From Limnomonas spitsbergensis (Eukaryota > Chlorophyta > Chlorophyceae > Chlamydomonadales): 64,000 nucleotides of DNA. Position numbers and translations under genes: made by a program. The stretch covers positions 5,704,001 through 5,768,000 of the forward strand of contig JAYJMM010000116.1 of assembly GCA_037349105.1 (NCBI GenBank), written 5' to 3'. The notes under the pieces were generated by a model. That model saw nothing but the letters and a program-made list of their open reading frames with translations. It was not told where the DNA came from and ran no database searches. Positions 11,695-25,364 of the stretch are shown piece by piece (position 1 is the first letter of the stretch; every line of letters starts with the position of its first letter).

Positions 11695-12533
11695 GGACTG
11701 GAAACAAAAGAGTGCAAAGGATGAAATAAAAGAAAGGGCCCCCAAACCCAGAAAAAGGAAGTCTGACCCTCCCCGGACCCCGGCGCCTTGTCATGAATGG
11801 AACACAAGGTGCGTCGCTCATTATTGGATGCTGTTCCTCAATGGATGGAAGAGGCTGGAGGAGCTTGGATGTGGCAAAATCATCTGTTCATCACCTAAAT
11901 GCTCCCTTTGCAGCCCATGCTATGTGCCATTCATGTGCCGAGGCAAGTGCATGGGTGACTTGGCCTCACCGGAACTTCCAGATGGCAGGCGTTCACTTGG
12001 TCTACCGCTTGGCTATATCATGCAAATCATAAAAACGCATGGCCGCATGCGTGGATGACATCGGACTCCGCTGATGACTGCCTGTGCTATATCAGTATAC
12101 GGTATATGAAACACCGGTAGGCCATCTGCATCTTTGTGGACACGATTTTGATTGCGTCCTTGTCTGGTGGAAATAGAGGTTTCGTTCAGGAAGAAATCTC
12201 AATGCTCCAGTGATGTCTGGCCGATTCTACCAGCTTTCGTTTCATGCTTCGTTTCGTCATGCGGCCGAGACGGTGGGAGAGCTGTCCATGCCTCAAGTTT
12301 GAAGACTGAATACGCATGTGCCATACGCCAAACTGCTTGAAGGTAATCAGCCTATGTCAGGTTGGTCATCGAGCATGTCAGCGCTTGAGTAAACGATCAG
12401 GAAACGCTTTGGTGGGTTTCGGTGCGAACTGAGGAAGACCGACCGGTTGGAAGGCCGCGTGCACGTTAGAGCCACGTCCGGAAAACATTTTGCACGTCGC
12501 TACACCCAGCGAATAAATCGATGCATTCTACTC

Positions 12534-15500
12534 ATGAGTATCACTACTTTTGACATCAAGAAGAGTAGTTTTACGCAAAACTTAGACGAAGTCGATGAAC
12601 TCACCCTCAATAACAGGGTACGTCGATAGGGTGACGCCATATCAGCGCTGCAGTGCGTTGCAAACGGCAGGAGCACCGCCTCTGTATCATGCTGTTTGCA
12701 CGTTTGCATGGGGAGTGGGCAAGCCAGATAGGCTCACCCAGAGGACCTCAAAGAAGAATTGCCATGCAAGAGGGATGCTCATGCATGAGGGTGCTCTTTC
12801 ATGTCACCTCATGTGCCGACTCATGCACCCTCCCATGACAGGGCCTGGTGGACCTTGGTTCTATTGGGGACGCCCCCAACCTGTGCGTGGCCAACCTCTC
12901 TTTCAATAAGATCGAAAGCATTCAGGGTCTGGCAGGCCTGAAGCTTCTTCACACCCTCAACATCTCGCACAATCAAATCAAGTGAGTTGCGTCAACACTA
13001 TCGGGAGGTTCCTGGTCCATGCAGACTCAAAGGTACCTAATTACTCAGTTACTATTTTTTGTGTGATGGAAAGAGGCATGGGGGTTTTCAGGCACTTCCT
13101 GATTCTGTCAGCAGCTTGATTGAGGTTGTCGAATATTCTTGAAGGCTTGAATCGATCTGGGCAGTCCTGTTGGCTGCAGTCTTGCAGGCATGCCCACCGC
13201 CAACTCACACCAGTCAAGTGCTTGACATGTCACAAAGCTTGGGAAGCATTTTGAGAGGCATGGACTCTGTACCCATGCGAGCATGTGACGGTGGTCCCTG
13301 CCTCCACTGGTGCTGATGCAGGTCTCTCAAAGGCCTCTCATCCCTACCCTCCCTGACACAACTTAACGTGAGCTACAACAAGCTATCCTCGCTCAACCAG
13401 CTGTCCGGCCTGGCAGGGCTGCGTGATGTGTGGTTACAGCACAACATGCTGCAGGAGCCAAACGCCTTGAAGCCGCTGTCCTGCCTGACAGCCCTGCAGC
13501 GGCTCTGCGTTACGCCAAACCCGCTGTGTGGGAAGCTGCCGGGAAACTGGCGCGTTGTTATGCTGAGGCTGTGCAAGGGATTACAGGTGTGCTCATGTTT
13601 CCATGTCCTACGGATAATTGGAAGTCTGCTAGATTGTGATGCATCAGGTTGCTTTCATCAATGCACCCAGCAATTTTTAAAATCTGCAAACGCTAGGGTT
13701 GTTTAAGTAGGAGGTGCTGGATTATGTTCCACCTGCCAGCCAAAACCTCAGGGCAGATGACCTGCTGCATTGTGCAGGTGCTTGACGCTGCTCCCCTGAC
13801 CGAGGATGAGCACACCAGCTGCAGCTCACTTGGACCGGATGAAGTCGCGCTCAACATTTTCAGCGTTGCAGCGGCCCCTGCATCCAGGCCCTCGAGCATA
13901 TCAACCATTATAGGGTCATTGCTCTCCGGACCGATGTTCAATGACGTGGACGGCAGTGGCCTGCCCAGAGGTGGCGCTGGGCGCAGGGGGGGCCTGCCTC
14001 CACGGGCAAAGTCCAATCCCCGGCAGACCAACAGCAACACGCTGCCGTCTGTTCCAGGCAACTACAAGTCCCTGAGCCAAAAGTCAATTTTGGATGGAGG
14101 GACAGGTGGGCCCCGCCGGGGGACATGCTGGGATGTTTTGTGTGCATGAGATTGAACTCTTCCTCACCTCCATACCTTCATGGCCTCATATGTGATATAG
14201 GGAGGTGGACAGATGCCAACATGCGCCATTATCCCGATTTGGGGCAATCCCGTTACCCTAAATCCCAACCCTGAACTTCTAACCTCAAATCTCAACCCCC
14301 AAACCCTGAACTCTGAACCCTAAACCCACGCGCAGTGCGCGCCCGGAGCGAGTCCCCGGGTGCCGGTGGCAGGAGACCGCTGGCTCCTTTATCTGCGACC
14401 TGTAGTGCGCGAGTGGACGCAGACGATCTCGGGTCTATTGCTGGAAGCGACTGTGACGCTGAGAGCGTGCTCTCGTTTGCCACCTCCCGAAGCAGTGTGG
14501 CCAGTGGCAGCAGCACGAGCCGGGGTTATCGGGCAGGCATACTGCGCCCGCGCCCACGCGCTAATGCCAATTTTCTGCCTCCGATCAAGGCCATCCCCGA
14601 GGGGTCATCTTTCCTGGTGGGATTATCTGCATGACACCTGGCACCCATTGACGGGCATCTGTCACAGCGCCTGGCCCAGTGATCATGCTTGCGCACTGCA
14701 AGCTTGCGTGATGCATGCTGTCGCATAACCACATCTTATGATAAACTGTGCTCTAGCACGCACTCTGTGCATTGTCTAGCGTTCAAGGAAGCGCATCTGA
14801 TTCTCTCCCCACCTGCCACTGGGTGCCTCTGATAGGCTGTCCTCGCCAAGCTGCCCAACCTAGATGCCAAGCTGCCTCCTACGTACACGGCAACACAAGC
14901 AGCGCTGGGCGTGACAAAGAAGCCACCAGCCAAAGCTCCAGCTGATGCCCAAGTGGTGGACTATGAGCGCAGGTGCGACAGGGCAAGGCTACAGCCTCTA
15001 ACGCAGCTCGGATCCAAACAATGTGGAGCATGAATCCATTGGCCCAAGTATTTGTTCCAACGTGAATCTGTGTCAATGCCGGGTCCATGTTGCATTGATG
15101 CACAATGTGACGTTCATTCTGTCAGCCAGGTTGTCTCTGATCCGTGTACGCAATGAGGGTTGTGATGCCACCCCCTGCATGATGTGTCACAGGTACCCAA
15201 GGCATGCCCAGAACCGTGCAGTAACGGTGAAGCGTGACGGTTCAGTGGTCTCGTACTGGCCCAACGGTGACCTAGCGGTGACTGTGGACGTTGATTATGC
15301 GGGCGGAGCCGGCATCGGGGGGGGGCCTCTGTACCGCATGTTTGCCATGTACAGGCAGACAAGCAATGTTGCGGCGAGCTTTGAGAATGGAGTATCCGGC
15401 GGATTTGTGCAGGTGCGCGTGCTGTCTGTCTGCCATCTATAAAGGGCAACTCGGGAGAAGCTTGTGTGTGTGTGTGTGCTCGTGTGTGAGATACATATTT

Positions 15501-16486
15501 GCTAAGTAAGGCTGATGCTGGAATGGCCAGCGGCCTAGATCCAGAAATCAGGAGTTACAAGGTTGCCATCGCAGGACCTCTGTTCACATACCACATAGGC
15601 ACATACCATTGTCCCTCAAATGGCATATATAATGCCAGAGTTCATGAGATAGAGGAGGGCTGATGATGATCGTATTTAATAAGCATACGTTTACTGGTGC
15701 AGACATCCTCACTTCATCCAATTGAATCAAAGGCCTCTAATCTGAGGCATACATGGCCCTGCCCTCAAGCATATAGAAGTGTAGCACAGCTGCTTGTTTC
15801 AAACCTCCATGCATGGCCCGCCCCGCCCTGCTCTGCCAATGCAGTATCCAAATGGCAACGTGGCCATGATTGTCAACGCGGATGGCGGCACAACCTACGC
15901 GCCTACTGGCGAATCCCGCCTCAAGTGGAGCTATCGGCCGCGGAACGCTGAGAGGGAGGCCGATCCAGCCCCCTGCAGCAGCAGCAGCAGCAGCATCGGG
16001 GCCGCTCAGGCAGAAGATGAAGGCCTTGTTGTGGACCTATACCTGGACAGCACCTTGGGCATGCGTTTCTTGACAGCGCAGCGCCAGCTACAGCTTTACA
16101 TCTGTTGCGAGGGCCTGAGGTATGTGTACTCGTGTGGCGCCAATCTGCCTGCGGCCACCTGGGGTGACCCGGGCGGAGATGGCAGTGACGATGCGGCTGT
16201 AGGGGGAGCGGGAGCACACGGTGCGACGGTTAGCGGCCAGGACCTCCCTGCTCCTGCCTTCTTGCAGCAGCTCATACGTGAAAGCAGTGCAGCCGCCATG
16301 TCCTCCACGACGCGTGTCAAGTTGTCTGCCGAGGAGGCCTCCGGGCCCCCCACAGGTACACAGAAGGGATTTGCGAGCATAGCAGACAGCTTGAAGGCAC
16401 TGGACGACAGCCTCACCTCCTGGGCATCAGACAGGGTGGCGGAGAGGGCCAAGCAGGCCGCGGAAGAGGGTGCAGAGGATGGGTGA
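12534..16486 (+). CDS. SDS22-type leucine-rich repeat protein with C-terminal YPNG-motif domain, 8 exons
   Basis: Exons 12534-12617, 12842-12981, 13322-13586, 13778-14105, 14336-14616, 14836-14972, 15193-15412, 15845-16486; 698 aa. Residues ~20-160 carry SDS22-like repeats (VANLSFNKIESIQGLAGL, LNISHNQIKSLKGLSSL, LNVSYNKLSSLNQLSGL, VWLQHNMLQEPNALKPL), then an LRR cap. Residues ~165-400 are Ser/Gly/Arg-rich and probably disordered. Residues ~415-600 contain VTVKRDGSVVSYWPNGDLAV and QYPNGNVAMIVNADGG, a YPNG pattern I associate with ciliary proteins such as the ERICH6/FALD group; that link is tentative. Ser runs occur near residue 510, and the C-terminal ~50 residues look helical. The start is the first ATG in frame with the LRR exon; an upstream ATG at 12521 closes after ten codons. 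TGTAA at 16800-16804. Function not established. Confidence 0.8.
14225..14335 (+). repeat. Telomere-like degenerate tract in an intron
   Basis: Intron 4 of the LRR gene ends in loose repeats of CCCTAAA-type units (CCCTAAATCCCAACCCTGAA, AACCCTGAACTCTGAACCCT, TAAACCC), matching the plant-type telomere unit TTTAGGG on the other strand. It runs directly into the splice acceptor at 14335. Confidence 0.6.
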
Positions 16487-17429
16487 AGGTTTGGAAGCCA
16501 TGTCCTCTGTGTGGACATGCTCCTGAATGTGAGGCACTGCACCCTCATTACCAGTTACATTGGAAGGTAACATCAATATTCTCAGGGAGCTGGTCCAGTG
16601 ACAACTTTCCACCTCATTTGCCAGTAATTAACATTTGTATCTTCACTGTGATTTATTTTGACGGCGGTACTAGTATAAAAATGCTTGCACCACCTGAAAC
16701 CAAGGACCTGGAATTTAGGTCACTGGCGGCCTTAGCCTTTCGAAGCATTAATTTTCTTTCATTACCTTACCGTATATTTGATTTGTCCTCCCTCGGGTCT
16801 GTAATAATCATTTCTTGTATGCTGCCCTCAGGGCAAATTGTCGACAAAATCTCTTAATTTCTGGCTGAAAACTGGCATCGACGATCAATATTTAGTGCAT
16901 CCATGGGTCCCTCAAAACCCCAAACAACGTTAATTATGAGGGAAGGCAAAGCAAATCTACAGTAGTATCGGTAGGCTTAGTTATTTCCATTTCTAATGGG
17001 CGGTCTGGGCTGAGTAAAGGCATCCCTATTCAACCATGGCATCATTCACAGCAACATTTTTAAACACTTTACGCTTGGCACAGCCATTTGTTCAAATAAA
17101 TGGGGGTCACCCACTGTCAGAGGAGTACATTAATATAAATTCCTACCAGTCTTTGTTCAAACGCATGATAGCAAGAAATTTTAGTGTAAACGTTGGCAAC
17201 ATGCAAGTACTGGTAATCAGACAATTATTTCCGTATGAATGAGGTCAAAACGTAACAGACACGGGCATCCCTGGTACATTCCTCCTGCTCCTATCATTTC
17301 AGACAGGTGCCCCTAGTCAACAGTACACCCTGCCTGGAGCAAGCCCAGCGTCACCAACCTGCAACCCCATCAAATCTGCAATGTATTGAGAACTGGTAGA
17401 TACAAACCCTCACAAGACCCCTTAGGCGC
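16487..17429. other. Convergent intergenic region, nothing further recognised
   Basis: Lies between the stop codons of the LRR gene (+) and actin (-), so it contains both 3' UTRs. TGTAA at 16800-16804 suits the LRR gene. 16860-17250 is AT-rich. No gene, tandem repeat or element seen. Confidence 0.6.
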
Positions 17430-19494
<2,065 letters not shown>

Positions 19495-21123
19495 TCTGCA
19501 AAGGAGTGCGACCGCAATTCCTCTTACACACTTGTGACTTGGTGCTTGGTTGACGTCGATGGCTCAGATTCATGCATACACCATTCCAAATAAAACACGG
19601 GCTTGTTATAAATGTAAGCATCCAGGAGCTCAGGGGCAAAGCTACATGAAGTTTCGATTACCAGAACTTCTTGTTGGTGGAGCGGGTGTACGTGAAAGAC
19701 TCCTTTCTGATGTCGGACCTGCTCAGGCTCAGAAAATACGTTCATGACTGGAATTGTATTCGAGTTTTGGCTTGGCAGGCCTCTTCGCGAGTTCTTGACA
19801 GACGAGCCGGTAAATAACCGTGATGCTCAAGGGCTGGGGCAACGAACTGCCTCTGACACACCAGCCGGAACTACACTTAACCTACGGTATGCGGGTGTTA
19901 CAGCATGCCAGGGAAAAAACAAGCAAAATCATCTTGATGGAGGTGATCAGGTGCAGATGTCGACGCTACATAGCTGCCCTCTCTATTAACCCTGCATTCA
20001 CCAGCTCTTCCGACACAACTCAGCCATGCCATGTCAGACGCCAGTTTTCAAGCCCCATGCGGCCGTGCCTAGTCCCACTGAGACTTTCCAAGAGGGTTGA
20101 AAAATGACATCTGACGTTAGCAACTACTTGGAGTAGCTTGTCAATATGAGCCCCCTCTTAGGTACTTAAACACTCCATGCCATGTCTGCAGATTCCTTTG
20201 GGTCAGTGAGATCCACGGCAACATTCCTCCTTGCCTTAACCATAGCCAATGCCTCGGTGCTTTCTTTGTGGTGCATATCTTTGTTGGGCAACCTGGCGAA
20301 AGCAAGCCATGGAGAGGCACCTAGACAATGGTGAGTGCAGTCCTTCAGGGAAATCAGCCAACCCATATCTTTGGCACATCACACTTGAAAACCGTCAGGC
20401 TAAAACCTTAACAATGGCAGAAACTTGTTAACCAGTGGTCGTAAAACTTTTGTTTGCTTTCATACAGTACGAGTCTAGGATGGACACGGTGCTGTTCTTG
20501 CTTTCCTAGACCACATAATTTCTGGTTATGTAGTCATGTAACTCGGGGCACTGCAGAAGAAGAGTGTACCGTTTTTAGTGATCCTCAACAGGGGATCTCA
20601 TTAATCCCCAGGCAGCAAATAAAGCATGGAGCGAGGCTGTGATCTCTCTACAAATTGAATGAATCATTAACATTCAACTACGGTATAGACTGCAAATGCA
20701 TGCTGATAAACTGAGCGGGGTGATTTTGTGTGACCCGTCTTTGCCTGCCTTTCCCCTCACTCATCAGCTATAATTTAAATTGAATAAAAAGCCCTATCCA
20801 AAAGCCAGTTGATGTTTCCTAAAAGAGGACTGTCCTCAATTTAGGATTGATGCTGCTTGGAGCATTTCTTGATAGCCTGGATGGAGGAATGCTGTAGTGC
20901 ACACTCGTTGTGGAATCCTTTAGTAAAACACAATGAAGAATCCCTGGTTGTTAAATACAATTATGGTAAAACATATTATTGCATACCAATAATGTATGAA
21001 CAACATCCAGCACACTGAAATAATTCTCTTTCGAGGGAGTTGTACACCGTAGCTGGAATTTGAGTTCATCATTTCCCGTCATGGACATCTACGTCCTTCT
21101 TCTTCCCTTTCAGCGACAGATAA
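19495..21123. other. Gene-poor region upstream of actin
   Basis: The first few hundred bases (19495-19800) must hold the actin promoter and 5' UTR on the minus strand; no clear TATA element found. A minus-strand open stretch at 20166-20366 has coding-like composition but no recognisable partner exons. The rest is AT-rich, with no gene supported. Confidence 0.5.
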
Positions 21124-21497
21124 CCCTGAAGCATGTCCAGTATTTTTGACCCAGTCGCCCTGAAGCATGTCCAGTATTTTTGACCCAGTCGCCCTGAAGC
21201 ATGTACAGTATTTTTGACCCAGTCGCCCTGAAGCATGTCCAGTATTTTTGACCCAGTCGCCCTGAAGCATGTACAGTATTTTTGACCCAGTCGCCCTGAA
21301 GCATGTACAGTATTTTTGACCCAGTCGCCCTGAAGCATGTACAGTATTTTTGACCCAGTCGCCCTGAAGCATGTACAGTATTTTTGACCCAGTCGCCCTG
21401 AAGCATGTACAGTATTTTTGACCCAGTCGCCCTGAAGCATGTACAGTATTTTTGACCCAGTCGCCCTGAAGCATGTCCAGTATTTTTGTCCCAGTCA
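21124..21497 (+). repeat. 34-bp tandem satellite, 11 copies
   Basis: Head-to-tail copies of a 34-bp unit (CCCTGAAGCATGTMCAGTAT + TTTTGACCCAGTCG) starting at 21124 and 21158 and so on. Units are almost identical, differing mainly by GTCCAG versus GTACAG. No spacers, so not CRISPR-like. All three minus frames stay open because the unit lacks stops, giving spurious ORFs of 98-140 codons. Confidence 0.95.
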
Positions 21498-22257
21498 TCA
21501 AAGGTTAGGGTGCTTCAGGGCCTCCTTGGCCTGCAAATGGTGAAAGGGAGCATTGTGAAGAAGGAAATCGTGAGCTTTGAGCAAGGTGAGCTTTGAGCAA
21601 CGTGAGCTTGCAAGTCCTCTCAAGGTCAAGAGATCTTGGAAGGGATCTTTATTCTGATCTGTTTTGTAAGCCGCGGGCAATTGCTTTCTAAGTGCCGGTA
21701 TAAATTAGGGGCTGGGTCATACCTTTTGTGCATTATGGGGTTAATACCTATGCCACGGGATAGGTATGGTGGGATGATGTGGTCAAATCTATTGAGGGGG
21801 GGCGGATTTCCTTACATTCCCACCTTTTCCCCATGTTCCTGTAGTTTCCTTTCTCCCCTAGACAGATAGCTGGACGCCCACGTGGCTGACTTTTGAATGC
21901 CCTGAGGTGTGACGTCGATGCCATAGCCTGCTTATTCACGGAGACTATGGTTTGTTGTCTTTGTTCGCCTTTGAGCCAGTTTGCGGCCACCTTTCTTATG
22001 CATCAAATGATGCTCTGCTGGACTGCCATTTCACAACAAAACTATGTCGTTAAAACAAGATTACTCGGTAGATGCGCCTAGCTGGTCATATCTAATCATA
22101 TTCGGCACGGAGTTGATGGCTTTTGCCTTTTGCCCCCAGAGGGTAGGAAAGACGCAAAACAGGTCTGACAGTTTTAGGGAAATTTAGTTTTTTCAAGCAT
22201 CAGATTGAGACGAGAGTACGCCGTTACATTTCCCATCTTGTACATTACTGTCGATTT
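21498..22257. other. Gene-poor spacer
   Basis: Contains a short tandem repeat at about 21569-21612 (GTGAGCTTTGAGCAA units, two full and one partial). No coding evidence; the left boundary of the transposon copy downstream is not defined. Confidence 0.5.
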
Positions 22258-23060
22258 GCATCATAAACTACGGCATCCAGTGACATCAGACCCCCTTTGC
22301 ATGCCATAAAGCCAAGGTGTTTTTCAGCCCATTATCGAGCCAAGTAATGAAGTTGATATGATTTAAGCAACAGATGGCAAGACGACTACATGTGAGCATT
22401 GTGGTTAAGTATTAGAGTTCACAGGCAACGCATCACTTTTTGGGACCATCAACTGGGAAAGGTGTGTTAGAGAGGCGTTGAACAGCTGGCCAAGGATGCC
22501 TCGTCAAACAGCAGCGCACGATTACATCTGTATCCCATCTACCCCTTGCTGTCGTGACTTCTATACCAGCAACCGAGGCGACTTCCAAGAGCCCGCCGCA
22601 ACTCCCATCCCCTGATGAAGCGACCTAAACGACCCCTCCTGATGTTGTGGTGTTGCAAGAGCTTTCTCAGTGCCTTAGTCAGCTCACCCTGGTCAGGAGC
22701 TAACGTGGTAGATACGCCATCAGCGCTGAGGAGTTTGAGGGGGTGCTGATCAAGGAGGTCCACCAGAAGAAAAGGGAAAGGCACTAAAGGGTTACATGTC
22801 CAAGCTGTGTGCTGCCACAAGTCTCCCGTTTCTGGAGCATTCCATCACTAGCGAGGGGTGGTAGGTAGGTAGCTAACCAGTGTCCCTGGCTGGATCTTAT
22901 GTATGTTTTTTTGTTTGGATACGGTATCTGATATTTGATAATCAGCCAGATTGATTGATACCTTGCGAATCGCATCGACCAGCTGATGCGATTAGACCCC
23001 TTAGAGTATGGGACCCGGTTATTGTGTTTTTGACTGAGAAATTAAGGCTTGACTGGGTTC
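22258..23060 (+). mobile_element. Internally deleted copy of the transposon at 40.65-42.69 kb
   Basis: Collinear similarity to the longer copy: 22258-22310 with 40655-40710, 22372-22430 with 40843-40885, 22480-22530 with 41125-41165, 22588-22660 with 41290-41370, then a jump to 22680-22760 with 42300-42385, 22860-22885 with 42495-42520 and 23025-23060 with 42645-42685. About 930 bp present in the long copy, including its cysteine/histidine-rich coding part, are absent. True ends may extend to ~22110 and ~23145. Terminal repeats and target duplications were not located. Confidence 0.65.
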
Positions 23061-23423
23061 CGGAGGCATGAGGGTGTTTGGTCGTCAGCCAGGTGTCAAT
23101 TCACTTTATATAATGATGATTTCCCCACTTATTTTTGATAAATGTGTTCTCAATTCCACTTGGGACATCAACACAAACAAGCCTGCCCAGTCTCTTTTGC
23201 TGGCTCACTGAGCGAACACTTCGAAAACTGTCGGAAAACTGTAGGCTCATGAACAAAAAAACCGAACGAGAAAGCGGTTAGGACTTAGGACTTACTTGAG
23301 GACATCGTTACATTCGCTGAGCACTTGCAGCAGAGGTACCACACGCAAAGTAGTGGAAGAAACGCCTTCCATCTCAATCTAGGGCCGGAGGAAGGATTGA
23401 CATAATGTCATAGCATGCGACTG

Positions 23424-23560
23424 GTTTAGAACGGGGCATACCCGCTGGGCCCTGCTGAATTCTTGGCTGCGTGGGGCTGGTAAGAAATAACTAAGCTCAA
23501 TTCCAGCTACATGCACAGTCAGGACCATGGTGCAGCCATGCCACCCTCCTAGGACGTGAG
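23424..23560 (+). repeat. Dispersed repeat family 2, copy 1
   Basis: Begins GGCATACCCGCTGGGCCCTG and continues with TGGGGCTGGTAAGAAATAAC and AGCTCAATTCCAGC. Same order of blocks as 37335-37445 and, more weakly, 52116-52170. In the 37-kb copy the block GGCTCGATCCCAGG resembles a Pol III B box, so a SINE-like origin is possible. The rest of 23061-23673 holds no gene. Confidence 0.55.
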
Positions 23561-23673
23561 GAGGCAGAAACATGCGACTGGTGAAACTGTGCATGTTTTT
23601 TTCAAGACTTATCCACTTAAGCACAACTGGGCAAACAACATCAAAACTCGTTTCATTGGCTGCATGTTCTTCA

Positions 23674-24929
23674 GTCAATTACTTTACACCTCTGGGCCCA
23701 GCTCAAATAAGGCTCGGCCGCGTGGGCGCCTAACTAAAGAGTTGGGAGGAAAGATGGAAAGAAACACAGAAGGGGGCAGGACAAAATAAAGGGGGGGGAA
23801 GAGGGAAAAAAGTTAAGGGACAAAACAAAAGGCTGGAAGACACAAAATACAAAGGAAGTTCCAACCTCAGAAAATGTCCACGCCTCAACAATATCTACCA
23901 CGTCGTCCAAAAAGGCCAGGGCATCCCACCCAAGCCTGCCCCAGTATAACTCTAAAAAGTCTCTAGCACCGTTCGGAGGACCTGCCCATCCCCGCTCTTG
24001 AAGTTGATCATGCACGCTGGGGCATTGAAAACAAGCATGTAGCGCGTCCTCCACATGGTCGCCGTCTCTCCTAGCCCAACATCGCAGGCAGCACCGCCTG
24101 TCACGCTGCTGACCACTGCGCCGTCCTCTAGTGTCAGCCGCAGCCGTAAAATCGTGCGCACGCAAGCACACTCCTGTCGGCTGGTGTGGCCCCTGGCCTG
24201 CGCCAGCATGGTGCCTGCCGTAGACTGAAACCAGGTGCGGTAGGCGGCTGCAGACGTGTGTTCAGTGGCAGGATCTCTGGGGTCCCCTCTGCCAGCTGCA
24301 TCCAGCTGTGCCTGCTCGTATGCTACATCAAGTAGCACTAGCACCTCTCTGACAGGCAGCGGCTGTAAGTCAGTCACTGCCTGACGCAGTTTGGGATCAG
24401 CTGATCCCAGTTCCAGCTCCAGCAAGGCACCTAGCAAATCACTGCACCCATTGCGCCCTCCGGTGCCCTGCCTGACAGCGAGCTGCATGTCGGCTGCCAT
24501 GGCTGCCGCCATGAGTGGGCTGTCTTGCTGTGCTGCTGGTGCAACCGCTGCATTGTAGAAGCGAAGTTCATGCTGCCACCAACTTCGCTGTAACGGCTGG
24601 ATCTGCAGCTCCCTCATGACACCCCAACTCGCAACGGACAGAGGTAGCCTTACAGCCTGGCGCAGATGCTGGAGGAAGCTGGACTGCATCTTGCTCTTGA
24701 GGCAATGCCGCAGCCTATGCTGATCGGTGGCCCACACCACATCACCGTAGTTGGCCGCAGGCGCTGCATAGACAGACGCCAACCGGATGCGTGTAGGCAA
24801 ATGATGCCTGAGGTGCACCTTGGCGGCCATGCGGCGGACACGGTGCAACGCTGTAGCGAAAGGCACCTCTCTACCTTGCATGGCCTTCCTCATGCTGCCG
24901 CTCTCATGCAGGATGATGCCCAAGAGCAC
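23674..24929 (-). mobile_element. LINE-type retrotransposon remnant: C-terminal part of the RT protein plus 3' tail
   Basis: A 325-codon minus-strand frame (24929-23952) starts at LLGIILHESGSMRKAMQGRE, typical of the region just after the RT palm, followed by the long helical C-terminal region (WWQHELRFYNAAV). After about 24130 the better reading moves to the next frame (to about 23870), which encodes CCLRCWARRDGDHVEDALHA and CFQCP, the Cys-Cys-His-Cys zf-RVT knuckle common at LINE C termini. So the copy carries a frameshift and lacks the RT palm and endonuclease. The 3' UTR runs to the shared tail GGGCCCAGAGGTGTAAAG at 23674-23700. Probably dead. Confidence 0.8.
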
Positions 24930-25364
24930 ATTTCTCAGTTTCGAGGAATCTTGATTTGTACACCGTCAGCATACCGGTAGATAAAAGGGGAGATGATGAC
25001 GGGTTGGATGGGGACAGGCTCATAAAGACACATCTATTCATGTCTGCATCATTTCTTGCCAGACAATCCCTCTCCAATCCTCTCCATCTCTTCGGATTGG
25101 TCCATGTCGCAATTAGCCGGGCATGAGGAAAGTTGGACGCGTTGTTGCATATCCGGGGCAGTGATGTGGAGCAAGGGTACAGTTATTTTCTGTGGTTATT
25201 TTCCTCCAGCGTGTTATGATGCTTTCGTTTGTTTTTGTTCCGTCTCACCGTCTGTCATCTAAAAGAGTGGAGTGGCATGCCCATATAAAATAGTACGGAG
25301 TCTGAGAACGTTTCCTTTCAGCACCGCTGCATCAACCACGGAGCGTAGTTTAGCAGTGACTGTG
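24930..25364. other. ELP1 upstream region
   Basis: Presumed ELP1 promoter and 5' UTR. Contains a TACCGGTA octamer near 24974. The ELP1 reading frame stays open back to 25272, but the ATG at 25365 gives the family's N terminus. No other gene. Confidence 0.5.

Larger units (their letters stand above)
10783..12533. other. Intergenic region with two retroelement tails
   Basis: Holds the EBP1 3' UTR and two minus-oriented copies of the LINE 3' tail (11028-11100 and 11631-11694). 11700-12060 has an open frame without family resemblance or convincing splice sites. 12060-12533 is presumed promoter/5' UTR of the LRR gene. No gene supported. Confidence 0.6.

Noticed and set aside
20166..20366. Minus-strand open stretch with coding-like composition
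   Set aside because: No family resemblance and no partner exons; insufficient to call a gene.
21069..21501. Minus-strand repeat proteins of 98-140 residues, and a possible CRISPR array
   Set aside because: The 34-bp units are contiguous with no spacers, and all three minus frames are open merely because the unit has no stop.
24965..24985. Possible RT active-site motif (YADG) upstream of the LINE frame on the minus strand
   Set aside because: Only about 15 codons from the LGI motif instead of the usual longer distance, followed by a stop, and Gly replaces the second catalytic Asp; probably chance.
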